A DNA stretch of 51,251 bases from Lachnospiraceae bacterium (lineage in GTDB: Bacteria > Bacillota > Clostridia > Lachnospirales > Lachnospiraceae). Shown here in pieces: positions 9,115 through 18,046 of this stretch. The notes beneath the pieces were generated by a model. The model was given only the letters and a program-made list of their open reading frames with translations, had not been told where the DNA came from and searched no databases. The stretch lies in the NCBI GenBank assembly GCA_019423745.1, contig JAHZAV010000019.1:3139-54389 (forward strand), in the 5' to 3' direction. Position numbers and translations under genes: made by a program. Positions within the stretch are counted from its first letter, which is position 1; every line of letters begins with the position of its first letter.

Positions 9115-9875
9115 CTCACCCTTCTGATCACCAATCCTATTACCATTGCTGCACTTACTACAGCTATGACACAGAATAGCGCAATCCTACTTTCATCTCC
9201 CGTTTTTGCAGCAACAGAACCCTCTCCGTTACTATGACTATTATTTGCTGCATGACCGGAATTTGTACCTTCTCCCTGGTTCAGTTCTAAATCTCCTGTT
9301 GCACCGTTGTTTGTTCCATCTGTCGCTTCACCGGTAGTGTCACCAGGTTTCTCTTCTGTCTCCCCTGCGGATTGATTCACCATCAATGTAATAGATGATG
9401 ATGAAATATCTGTTTTTTCATTCAATTCTCCTGTTCCATCCACATACTCCAAACCATCGGAAGGAACCGAAACGGTAACTGTACATGCGGTATTGTTAAC
9501 GGTATTTGGTACAAGATATCCCAGATCAAACATACTTTTATCTGTTATTTTTGCAGGATTGGATATATAAATCGTTAAATACCCTTTCTCTGCATGATAC
9601 CGCGTTTCCAAAAGTGCATGCTGTATGTTTTCATTCACTTCAAATTTAATTGGCTGATTCGGATCTAAGCTGTCCATTCCTCCTTCTATCTGTACATGAA
9701 GTCTTAGGCGAAGAGTGGAAACTCCTTCAGCCTCATCCGGGATCTCAATTTCTATTCCTGCTTTTTCCTGTTCCGCAGTCAGAATTACTTTTTCCTGTTC
9801 TGCAGCCTGTACTGCCGCCTGCGGCAGCAGTACAGTAAACAAAACTGCAATAATTGTAAATGCTATTTTTTTCAT
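9099..9875 (-). CDS. Secreted wall-anchored protein, possible cohesin-like domain
   Basis: A 258-aa exported protein. Residues 1-24 are a signal peptide (MKKIAF...QAAVQAAEQ). Residues about 30-165 form a predicted beta-rich domain with alternating strands such as LRLRLHVQIEG, KGYLTIYISNPAKI and MFDLGYLVPN, ending in GLEYVDGTGELN. This resembles the length and strand order of a cohesin module, but I cannot confirm it. A low-complexity Gly/Asn/Thr linker follows, then an anchor: AAKTGDES, a hydrophobic span and RRVRKK, as in sortase substrates of Lachnospiraceae. The gene starts 13 bp after the stop of the dockerin-bearing M60 peptidase, so the two form one operon. A scaffold or surface anchor for that enzyme is an attractive but unproven role. 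Confidence 0.7.
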   Translation of the reverse strand: MKKIAFTIIAVLFTVLLPQAAVQAAEQEKVILTAEQEKAGIEIEIPDEAEGVSTLRLRLHVQIEGGMDSLDPNQPIKFEVNENIQHALLETRYHAEKGYLTIYISNPAKITDKSMFDLGYLVPNTVNNTACTVTVSVPSDGLEYVDGTGELNEKTDISSSSITLMVNQSAGETEEKPGDTTGEATDGTNNGATGDLELNQGEGTNSGHAANNSHSNGEGSVAAKTGDESRIALFCVIAVVSAAMVIGLVIRRVRKKTA

Positions 9876-9888
9876 TCAATAACCCCTT

Positions 9889-12800
9889 TTACTCTTCTAT
9901 CTGAATCTCCTCCATCTGATCAGGAACATCCTGATATACCGTGTCACTGGTCAGTCTTTCGCCTTCATTCGTCAATGCATTATCTACTCTGTACAGCTCT
10001 GCTTTTACCTGCTTTGGCTGTGTAAACTGCTTATCCGGTTCAATCCAGTAAATCCAGATTCCCTCAGACACCTCTCCTAAGAGTGCATTGCCTGGATCGG
10101 GAGCTAAAATAATCTGCTGTGCAATTAATTCTCCCTCATCATTTGTACCACCGACAATATTTCCATCCTGATCATAGAGAACCACTACGTTATATGCCGG
10201 ATTTCCTTTATAGCTTCCTGCAAAAACAATGGATCCTTCCGGAATTTTCTGGTTATTTTCCTTGTCATATATATAGTCTGCCGCCAGTTTTCCTATCGTC
10301 ACTTTGCCCTGATCGTTGGTAAACTCTATGTTGTCTCCAGAAGGTCCGAGAATGTCAAATTCTGTAATACCAATCTCCTGTCCTGCCTGCCCTTTTGCTG
10401 TTACTTTTATATAACGTATATCATATGTCGTTACCCACGGATCATTACCATTGGTAAAATAAATCGTATCCTGACCATTTTCCATTTGGAATGTACCTAC
10501 AGCTACTTCTATATATTCATTTCCGTCCGTACTCACTTCAATAGAATAATCTGTGATTTCATTTGAGCTTGCATAATAGCGAAGAGCACTTACCTCCAAT
10601 GTCTGTTTTAAATCGATCAAAACATAAGGATCTTTTTCAGCTTTTCCTAAGTATTGTTCTGTTTTATTTCCATCCAGCACCATATTTACAGCAGGCTCTT
10701 CATCTGGTTCACATGGATCCTGCTCTGTAGCCTCTCCCTGATGATCTAATTCAGAAGTCATATTAGTCTTTGCCAAGAACTGAGTTTTTTCATAGTTACC
10801 ATCACTTATAATCTTAATGGCATCTGTTGTCACTGCTTCTGCCCGGTTTGTCAGAAGATCAACTGCATAAACCTCGTAGCTGACTGCACGGCTTCCCAAT
10901 GTAACAGAATCTGTGAATGTATCCTCTGTTGTAAATCCTACAACTTCCTTTTCAACGGTTCCTTTTCGAGTAGTAACACGGATAATTTCATATCCCATAA
11001 TCTGATCAGAGTACTGCTCATCCGCAGTTATATTCAATGTCACATCAGAATGATCAACCGACACTTCTACATTTTCAACTACTCTCTGATCTTTCAGACT
11101 CGCTGCACGCCCTTCTATATCAGCCGTTTTCACATCATCATTGATATAGTAGATAGCTCTTGACTCTTCTTCAAACTGGTTCATAAAACGGGTGGTTTCT
11201 TCATCCGGAACATACCCCCACCTGCCAAAGAAATCAGTCAGGTTTTTCTTTGTTGCTGCTGAAACAAGCCGCATCAGATTTTGATCTGTATTTCCAGACA
11301 ACTGCAGACTTACTTCCCATCCGGCACTATTAAATACCTCCGGATTTCTGGCATAAGTATCGACTCTTGCAAATAACAGATTGTTGAATATGTCTTCATA
11401 ATTTTCATAAGTCTTCTGAGCATAATCACTATCGTAAGCAAGATGAAGCTGCCAATACATTCCAAGCTGAGTAAATACATTTGATGGATACCCTGTCGTA
11501 TTGGAAGTCACTTTATCATACACATCGTCATAATTAAATCTGACACTTTCATTCGTTCCATCTGCCTGTGCCAGCACTGCAAAGTAGTTGTTGGTTACTT
11601 CTGCAATTGCGTAATCTCCCTGATTGATTTGATGTCCAATTTCATGAGCAATTCCCCAGCCGAAATAACTTCCTTCTGTCAGTTTTCCATTTTCATCAAT
11701 GACTGGTTTTTCATTTAGAACCAGCTCTTTTACAGATCCCCATTCAATACCGATATGATTTCCGCCAGCGTACATAAATGCTCCCGAGAACATCTTCATG
11801 TAACGGATATTTAAATGCTGAACTGGAATATGATTTTTCTGAATAACAGCTGCAGCCGTTTCTTCCCCAAAATTTTCTGCAAGTCCTTTATGCTGATAGA
11901 ACAGCTCCATCATGGCATCCATCGCATCTACTGTATAGGTCATTTTTTGTGTATTCTGCTCACTTCCAAGCCCTGCCAGAATCTGAGTTGCCGGCACTGA
12001 AATCATCATGTGATCCAGCATAATATCTGTAGTGTTATAAATACAAGTTTTCTCATCATAAGAATTCAAGGAGAAGAACAAAAACTTTTTGCTGTGATCT
12101 TCTTCATGTTTATCTTCTAAAACTTTGCAATACTCTGTTAACTCCTTTACATATTCACCGATCAATCGTTGTCTTTCTGTCTCATCGGTTACACCATATA
12201 GATTCAACACCGGAATTTTCGCACCGCCATTTACACGAACAGCGTAGCGGTCATTTTTGTTATTTCCTGTGTATTGTATATATAAAGCTCCGCCTTTTTC
12301 TACATCAGTAGAAACGATTTCTGGAACCGTAATGACATTACGGCCTACATTAAGATTCATGGTTTTAGCAAACTGATCATATTCCCCATGTTGCTGAGTA
12401 ACTACGAGCTGGAGATTTGACTTGTTGCCCTGTTTTCCATTTTCTGCACCAACATAAATCACAATTTCATCTCCGGCCATTGCCGTAATTCCAAGAGGCT
12501 GCCATGCATTCAGTCCGGATAACTTAAGTCCACTGTCATAGGAAGCACTAATTCCAGTATTAATGTTTATAATATCATCCAATGATTTTTGTTCTTCAAA
12601 CAATTGTTTTGCTGCATCTAATTCTTTTTGAAGTGCCTCTCGCTCCGGATGATAATCTCCATTTATCTTTGTATCAATTCTTTCCTGAAGCTGCACAAAA
12701 TCATCTTCTGTAACATTATCGCGCAAAGCAATATAAAGATCATCGGTATACAATGCACGAATATCATCTGCCAAAGAATCATATTCGTAAAGTCGGATTT

Positions 12801-15144
12801 CCGACACTTGAATTCTGTGTGTACTGTAATAACTTACTTGAAGTCCAAACTGAACTTTATTCGTTTCAATCGGCGCTGAAAGTGTAATTTCATAGTAAGC
12901 TCTTCCATTCTCATCCGTCTTCCTCTGGAAGCTCATTCCTTCTGCTTTCTTTCTTGCACCGTCTTTCCAGTAATATACTGCTGCATTTGTATAATATGTA
13001 GAATCATCTGGTGCTGCAATGGCAAACCGATTCATTTTGTATGCCTGATCCAATTCTACCGTCAGTCCCCATCCCTCATTACCGGTATGATACGCTACCG
13101 CATCATCCCAGTCATTAATCTGATAGTAGGACTGAAAATTGTTATCTGCAACAGCAAGCGCACTTGTATTACTGTTTCCATCCAGATTACTTCCATTCAC
13201 ATACGTTCCTGCTCTTCGTGTAATATTCACAATATGATCTGTCAGTTCCCCTTCTTTTGAAGCACTGTTAATGATTCGATATTGGGAAAACTGCACCGGC
13301 TTAATAGACTTTGTTTTAATGGAAGCCTGCAAAGAAGCCGGACCCTCGCCATGTTCATTGACAGCCGTTACGTAAATAACATATTCTCCTTCTTCCTCAA
13401 GATCATACAGGGTATAATTTGTGGAAGAAATTTTATCAATACTTTTAAATTCATTATCTCCCTGTTTTTTATAATACAATGTATAGCTGTCTGCCGCATT
13501 ATCTTTAGGAGCAGCCCATGATGCATGAATGATTCTGTAGTCACTTGTCAGTTTCAAAGAATCCGGTGCATCTGGAATGGTGTCATATTTGGGAGTCGCT
13601 TGATATGTTTGTTCATAACCACTGTTCCATTCACCATTCACTGACCGCACTGCTATCGTATAAGTCTTTTTATTCTCCAGAGATTTATTACGGAACTTTG
13701 TGATCTCCAGGGAAGTATCCGTTGTATTAACATATTCCGTATAGCCGTCCAAAGAAACCAGTACCTGATACCCTGTAACATTCGTTACTTTCTTCCAGGC
13801 AACCTGAATTGATTTATTTCCAGCTTCTACACGGATCACTTCCGGAATATCCAATGTAGGCGCCGGAATATAATTTTCCATATCATTAACAAATTCAACG
13901 CTTGTAATCTCCGCCAATGTAGCATCCTTCTGCGTCATGGAGGTAATGGTAATTGTCACTTTCTTTACCGCAATCTGCCCGTTCAATTTAATAGCCAGCT
14001 GACCATTAGATGCCACCTCTGCAGTACCAATTACATTAGCACTGCTTCGCATACGCATCTGCCCGATCACAACCAAACCTACTTGCTCTTGTCCATTCTC
14101 AGTGTATGTAATCTCTATCAGTCCCGAATCTATTCTATTCTCCGAAGGTGTCTGTAATACAATGCCTCCCAGCTGTACCTCTTTCTCATTTTCCATAAAG
14201 TCAAAAGAAATCTCTACCGGAGTTTCCGCACTGATTACTGCATCTTGATCCGCGGGACTTAAGGACAAGGAATCTTTTCCAGCCAGCAGATCCTCCACAC
14301 TTCCTTGCTGTCTGGTAGTCTCAGGCACGCTTGCCTGAATCAATCCCGGGATTACATTCTTATTAACCGCCGCCTCTTTCATAGTGCTGTACTCACCTTC
14401 ACCATTGAACAGCTCTACCGCTTTTTCCAGATCAAGGAGATTGACATTTCCATCTTCATTTATATCATATAGCAAATCACTTGATTCTGATTCCAGCGCA
14501 TCTACAACCGCTACTGTATCTTTTGCGTCCACAACGCCATCCTTTTGCAAATCGCCATATGGCATAACTCCAGATGCATCAATTCCTGCATTGCCTGTAG
14601 CCACAGTTACACTATAATTGTAACCATTCTCTATTGTTATCTCCTGTCTATAGGAAACAAATCCAGCGGATTCCATACAAAGAACATAGGTACCTTCATC
14701 AAGATGATCAAATTTCACCGATTTCTCTGTTATGTTTTGCTCCGGATTCAAAGAAGCATATTCGATAAAAGAAGTGTTTTCTAAATACACCTGAAAATCT
14801 TGCTGCCCATTTCTACTGGACTTGTGCAATAAATTTACTGTGAAGTCACTCGATACATCCACGCTTTCCTGATCATTTTTTGGATCTTCTTCCGTATCTT
14901 TCTCTGTATCTTCTTTATCTTCCTCTGACACAGAATCACTGCCCTGCATCAAATCAGGTTCTTCCTGATCTCCCACATTAATAGAATCTTCTGTTTCCCC
15001 TGCCTCATTTAGATCCTCTATTGGGGAACTTTCCTCTAAAGCCTGATCTCCCACATTTTCTGCTTTCACATTAACAGCTGCATGGGAAAAAGCAATCTGG
15101 GTTACCATCAATCCACACAGCACCCTTACGATCCCTTTTTTCAT
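9889..15144 (-). CDS. Secreted M60-type (mucinase family) metallopeptidase with dockerin, FN3 and F5/8 modules
   Basis: A 1751-aa exported enzyme. I chose the ATG at 15144 (MKKGIVRVL), preceded by AGGAGGAG; residues 1-28 are a signal peptide ending near VKA. An acidic Glu/Asp linker follows. About residues 195-245 is a dockerin-like pair of calcium loops (GDLQKDGVVDAKD and DINEDGNVNLLD). Two fibronectin type III domains lie near 428-520 and 522-612, and an F5/8 type C (CBM32-like) domain near 615-790. The M60-type catalytic region has the zinc motif HEIGH at about 1167-1171 with downstream EVTNNYF supplying the acidic ligand. A second F5/8-like domain lies near 1470-1610. No wall anchor is seen, so it is free or docked. 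M60 enzymes with CBM32 modules cleave mucin-type glycoproteins; this substrate is inferred from family. Confidence 0.88.
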   Translation of the reverse strand: MKKGIVRVLCGLMVTQIAFSHAAVNVKAENVGDQALEESSPIEDLNEAGETEDSINVGDQEEPDLMQGSDSVSEEDKEDTEKDTEEDPKNDQESVDVSSDFTVNLLHKSSRNGQQDFQVYLENTSFIEYASLNPEQNITEKSVKFDHLDEGTYVLCMESAGFVSYRQEITIENGYNYSVTVATGNAGIDASGVMPYGDLQKDGVVDAKDTVAVVDALESESSDLLYDINEDGNVNLLDLEKAVELFNGEGEYSTMKEAAVNKNVIPGLIQASVPETTRQQGSVEDLLAGKDSLSLSPADQDAVISAETPVEISFDFMENEKEVQLGGIVLQTPSENRIDSGLIEITYTENGQEQVGLVVIGQMRMRSSANVIGTAEVASNGQLAIKLNGQIAVKKVTITITSMTQKDATLAEITSVEFVNDMENYIPAPTLDIPEVIRVEAGNKSIQVAWKKVTNVTGYQVLVSLDGYTEYVNTTDTSLEITKFRNKSLENKKTYTIAVRSVNGEWNSGYEQTYQATPKYDTIPDAPDSLKLTSDYRIIHASWAAPKDNAADSYTLYYKKQGDNEFKSIDKISSTNYTLYDLEEEGEYVIYVTAVNEHGEGPASLQASIKTKSIKPVQFSQYRIINSASKEGELTDHIVNITRRAGTYVNGSNLDGNSNTSALAVADNNFQSYYQINDWDDAVAYHTGNEGWGLTVELDQAYKMNRFAIAAPDDSTYYTNAAVYYWKDGARKKAEGMSFQRKTDENGRAYYEITLSAPIETNKVQFGLQVSYYSTHRIQVSEIRLYEYDSLADDIRALYTDDLYIALRDNVTEDDFVQLQERIDTKINGDYHPEREALQKELDAAKQLFEEQKSLDDIININTGISASYDSGLKLSGLNAWQPLGITAMAGDEIVIYVGAENGKQGNKSNLQLVVTQQHGEYDQFAKTMNLNVGRNVITVPEIVSTDVEKGGALYIQYTGNNKNDRYAVRVNGGAKIPVLNLYGVTDETERQRLIGEYVKELTEYCKVLEDKHEEDHSKKFLFFSLNSYDEKTCIYNTTDIMLDHMMISVPATQILAGLGSEQNTQKMTYTVDAMDAMMELFYQHKGLAENFGEETAAAVIQKNHIPVQHLNIRYMKMFSGAFMYAGGNHIGIEWGSVKELVLNEKPVIDENGKLTEGSYFGWGIAHEIGHQINQGDYAIAEVTNNYFAVLAQADGTNESVRFNYDDVYDKVTSNTTGYPSNVFTQLGMYWQLHLAYDSDYAQKTYENYEDIFNNLLFARVDTYARNPEVFNSAGWEVSLQLSGNTDQNLMRLVSAATKKNLTDFFGRWGYVPDEETTRFMNQFEEESRAIYYINDDVKTADIEGRAASLKDQRVVENVEVSVDHSDVTLNITADEQYSDQIMGYEIIRVTTRKGTVEKEVVGFTTEDTFTDSVTLGSRAVSYEVYAVDLLTNRAEAVTTDAIKIISDGNYEKTQFLAKTNMTSELDHQGEATEQDPCEPDEEPAVNMVLDGNKTEQYLGKAEKDPYVLIDLKQTLEVSALRYYASSNEITDYSIEVSTDGNEYIEVAVGTFQMENGQDTIYFTNGNDPWVTTYDIRYIKVTAKGQAGQEIGITEFDILGPSGDNIEFTNDQGKVTIGKLAADYIYDKENNQKIPEGSIVFAGSYKGNPAYNVVVLYDQDGNIVGGTNDEGELIAQQIILAPDPGNALLGEVSEGIWIYWIEPDKQFTQPKQVKAELYRVDNALTNEGERLTSDTVYQDVPDQMEEIQIEE

Positions 15145-15209
15145 TCTATATACTCCTCCTGTTTTTCTCTCATGTCTACAGATCTTAACGACCATCTATT
15201 CCGCTAGCT

Positions 15210-15238
15210 ATTCTATACAAGGAGGAGGGATTTGTCTA
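15210..15238 (-). promoter_or_regulatory. Promoter of the M60 peptidase operon
   Basis: On the minus strand: TAGACA, 17 bp, TAGAAT, each matching five of six consensus bases. The start of transcription would fall about 55 bp before the ATG at 15144. It lies just downstream of the LysR stop, so LysR and the peptidase can be transcribed separately and LysR may act here. Confidence 0.6.
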
Positions 15239-15291
15239 ATACCTGTTTGGGCTTTATCTATATACTTTTAGTTATATAAAGAATTTTAAAT

Positions 15292-16206
15292 CTAATTTAA
15301 ATACTGCATCTGGAAAAGCTTCCACATTTTTTCAGCTTCAGATGAAATCGTTTGCTTTTTGGAAAACAAAACCAGATGCATTCTGATCTGCGCATTTTTC
15401 AGAATTTTACTTTTAATTCCTGACCTGTTCATCAGTTCCATCTGCCACTTATTCCCAAACATGAAACTATCTGTTTTCTGCAAAAGATAAGATAAAAGTC
15501 CATAATGATTGACCGCCATAGTCTGTTTAAATTCCTTCATTTTATATCCATCTATTTCAATATCCAGTCTGGCTTTGGAAAATTCATCAAATGGAATATG
15601 TAAATAAGTGCTATACAATAAATCTTTCATCGAAATCTCTTCCTGATCAAAATTCCTTTGGTATGGCCCAATATGAACATATAGTGGGCTAATGTCTAAC
15701 ACTTCATAGTTTATATTTTTTGCAATCGCCGCACTTTGCACAGCTGGAAATTCAATATCATTGATTACTGCTATTCCAATCTCACTCGCATCGCTAAGTA
15801 AATCATCAAACATCTGTGCAAGATTTCCTTCTCTAATGGAAAGATTTATAAAATTGGAAAGATTATTTGCTGCAAACTTAAGAAAAATATCTTTATCCAT
15901 AAAAAAAGAATATAAAGATATGGATAAACTGGCTTCTATCTGATCCAGATCCATATTTTTAAACTCTTCAATTTTTTTCAGATTCTGAATAATTGTCTTG
16001 GCATATCCATAAATAAATTTTCCGTCACGAGTAGGATAAACCCCTTGCTTTCCCCTAATGAGAAGGGTCTTCCCAAGCATTTCTTCCATGTCTTTTAATA
16101 CTCTGCTCAAATATGGCTGTGATGTATTAAGATATTCTGCTGCCTTATTAAAACTTCCGCAATCAACCACTGCTTGAAAAATTTCCAACTGTGATGTCTT
16201 TAACAT
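15292..16206 (-). CDS. LysR family transcriptional regulator
   Basis: A 304-aa regulator. The N-terminal winged helix reads LEIFQAVVDCGSFNKAAEYL then NTSQPYLSRVLKDMEEMLG, the standard LysR pattern. The rest is an effector-binding region with weak similarity to the common type. I chose the ATG at 16206 (MLKTSQLEIF) because it matches the usual LysR start; the frame is open 20 codons upstream. It sits between the recombinase and the M60 operon, on the same strand, and is a good candidate to control the peptidase operon. The inducer is unknown. Confidence 0.85.
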   Translation of the reverse strand: MLKTSQLEIFQAVVDCGSFNKAAEYLNTSQPYLSRVLKDMEEMLGKTLLIRGKQGVYPTRDGKFIYGYAKTIIQNLKKIEEFKNMDLDQIEASLSISLYSFFMDKDIFLKFAANNLSNFINLSIREGNLAQMFDDLLSDASEIGIAVINDIEFPAVQSAAIAKNINYEVLDISPLYVHIGPYQRNFDQEEISMKDLLYSTYLHIPFDEFSKARLDIEIDGYKMKEFKQTMAVNHYGLLSYLLQKTDSFMFGNKWQMELMNRSGIKSKILKNAQIRMHLVLFSKKQTISSEAEKMWKLFQMQYLN

Positions 16207-16286
16207 AATATCGTTCGCCTTCCTTTTGCATTCCTGTTTTCGCATCCATATATAAAGGCTTCCCACATGCTATGCACCGAGAAGCC

Positions 16287-16304
16287 TTATCTATCGGTAG
16301 ATAA
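16287..16304. repeat. Short stem-loop after the recombinase gene
   Basis: TTATCTA, a 4-base loop, TAGATAA, directly after the recombinase stop. A second stem (AGGCTTC at about 16258 with GAAGCCT at 16281) follows. Together they may end recombinase transcription, though neither has a strong T run. Confidence 0.4.
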
Positions 16305-16315
16305 TATCATATTTT

Positions 16316-17953
16316 CTATCTGCTCGCAAGGATAAAAATCTGGGCTGTTTCACCATCCCAGATAATTTTATCTATAACCATATGCAGATATTCTCGTTTC
16401 TCTGGCACACTCAATGTATCAAACAGATTTTGAAAAGTAGAAAGTTGTTCCTTTAAAATTTGAATTGGTTGTTTTTGTTCCAGTTTACACAACTTTTCTT
16501 TTCTCTCTATCTGCTTTTTTTCTAGAGTAGTACACTCCCCATTTAGTTTGATGATTCGTTTTTCAACCTGTCCAACAAATTCCTCATTCCCCTCTGCTTT
16601 TTCCAAAGCCATAATCAGATTTTCCACTTCCTTTCTTCGTCTAACGATTTCCTGCTCCAGAAGCTCTCCTCCTGTCACTTCCGTTTTCTTTAAATCATTC
16701 TTACTCTTCATTACCTGCTCCATTCTTTTACCAATGCTGGAATGTTCCTGGTTACATTTTAGTATCTCCCGACATACCAGTTCATCCAGCATATTCCCCT
16801 GTACATTGACAACCGAGCATTTTTCTCCATGACTCATCTCTTTACAGGGACATAGATACGAAAATTTGCGTTCTCCATTTTCTGTCAGTTGCTTAGACGA
16901 ATAATTTTTAGGGCGCATTAAATGTCCGCAGGAACAATACAAAAGTCCGGACAACAATGCTGCTGAATTCTTCGATTTATGCCAGATTTCTCCTTTTGTA
17001 TGGTTCCCGGCAAGGATCCTTTGAATTTTTGAAAACTCTTTTCCTGTGACAACTCCTTTGTGCCGTCCCTTTGCAATGATCCATTTTTCCGGTTCATTAT
17101 CCTTACTTTTATATAATAGAGAGGAGGTTTTTGCATAAGAAATCAGACCATATTTTCCATCTGCTTCCTCTTTTTCCATACAGACCTGGCATCCCAGGTT
17201 CCAGAAATAATCATAAGCATCTCGATCTGCGGCACAATATACCGGATTCGTCAAAATGTTCCGAATCGCTGTAGTTGTGTATTCTTTTTCTCTTTTTGTT
17301 CGGATTCCTTGGTTAAAAAAATATCTGGCAATCGCCGCAAGTGACTGTTTCTCTAAATATTCCTTGAATATGAAACGAACAATTTTTATTTCCTCCTCAT
17401 TTACTACAAGCCGAAACGACTTTTTATTCTTCCCACTAAAGGATACCCTTTCTTCTGCCTTTGCTTCAAATCCCAGCGGAGTATTTCCTCCAAGCCACCT
17501 GCCTTTCCTGGCAAGCATGATCATATTATCCCTTACTCTTTCTGCAATCTGTTCCCTCTCCATCTGTGCCAGTACACCGGCAAAGTAAAGCATTGCTTTC
17601 CCAATAGGCGTAGAGGTATCAAATCGTTCTTTGATGCTGATAAAGCATACATTCTGTTTGTTCAGTGTTTCAACCATATTGGCAAGATCGGCAATATTAC
17701 GTCCAAGTCTGTCCAGCTTATAGCAGACAAGATAGTTACAATTTCCTGCCTCAATCTCTCTCATCATCTTTTGAAACTGTGGACGTCTTGTATTTTTCCC
17801 AGAATATCCCTCATCCTCAAACTCCACAATTTCTGCATGTTCTGCTCCTTCCACGTTATATTGTATGTAATTTCGACACATGGCGATTTGATTTTCAACA
17901 CTTTCTCCTCTGCCCGTCCATTTAGATTTTCTACTGTAAATAAAAATTTGCAT
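16316..17953 (-). CDS. Large serine recombinase of element 1
   Basis: A 545-aa site-specific recombinase. The resolvase catalytic domain is residues 1-150, with nucleophile Ser10 in YSRKS and the LVCYKLDRLGRN motif near residue 77. The recombinase domain covers about residues 155-290. The zinc-ribbon domain has CSCGHLMRP near residue 345 with later cysteines in LCPCKEMSHGEKC. A coiled coil follows (about 420-510), as expected of phage-type integrases. The likely job is integration and excision of element 1 between the two AA sites. It lies about 3.5 kb from the right end rather than next to it. The start codon is embedded in an inverted repeat. Confidence 0.93.
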   Translation of the reverse strand: MQIFIYSRKSKWTGRGESVENQIAMCRNYIQYNVEGAEHAEIVEFEDEGYSGKNTRRPQFQKMMREIEAGNCNYLVCYKLDRLGRNIADLANMVETLNKQNVCFISIKERFDTSTPIGKAMLYFAGVLAQMEREQIAERVRDNMIMLARKGRWLGGNTPLGFEAKAEERVSFSGKNKKSFRLVVNEEEIKIVRFIFKEYLEKQSLAAIARYFFNQGIRTKREKEYTTTAIRNILTNPVYCAADRDAYDYFWNLGCQVCMEKEEADGKYGLISYAKTSSLLYKSKDNEPEKWIIAKGRHKGVVTGKEFSKIQRILAGNHTKGEIWHKSKNSAALLSGLLYCSCGHLMRPKNYSSKQLTENGERKFSYLCPCKEMSHGEKCSVVNVQGNMLDELVCREILKCNQEHSSIGKRMEQVMKSKNDLKKTEVTGGELLEQEIVRRRKEVENLIMALEKAEGNEEFVGQVEKRIIKLNGECTTLEKKQIERKEKLCKLEQKQPIQILKEQLSTFQNLFDTLSVPEKREYLHMVIDKIIWDGETAQIFILASR

Positions 17954-17985
17954 ATGATCACTCCCAACTATGTTCTATCATATGC
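17950..17985. promoter_or_regulatory. Inverted repeat enclosing recombinase RBS and start codon
   Basis: GCATATGAT at 17950-17958 is mirrored by ATCATATGC at 17977-17985. In the recombinase transcript the loop contains the RBS (GGGAGTG) and the 3' arm contains the ATG, so folding would hide the start. The same symmetry could instead be an operator for autoregulation. Which one applies is not decidable from sequence. Confidence 0.5.
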
Positions 17986-18016
17986 AAAAAAACAGTCAGG
18001 AATTTCTCCTGACTGT
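17986..18016 (-). terminator. Terminator of the GGDEF/EAL gene
   Basis: On the minus strand: ACAGTCAGGA, loop GAAAT, TCCTGACTGT, then seven T. A textbook intrinsic terminator between the GGDEF/EAL gene and the recombinase, so the two are separate transcripts unless there is read-through. Confidence 0.85.
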
Positions 18017-18046
18017 AAGTATTCATCCTACACTAATGTTACATAC

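Noticed and set aside
8923..9237. A 104-aa plus-strand ORF that starts as an ABC ATPase
   Set aside because: After residue 46 it runs antisense through the terminator and the end of the anchored protein gene. Only the first 46 codons are real; treated as a gene fragment.
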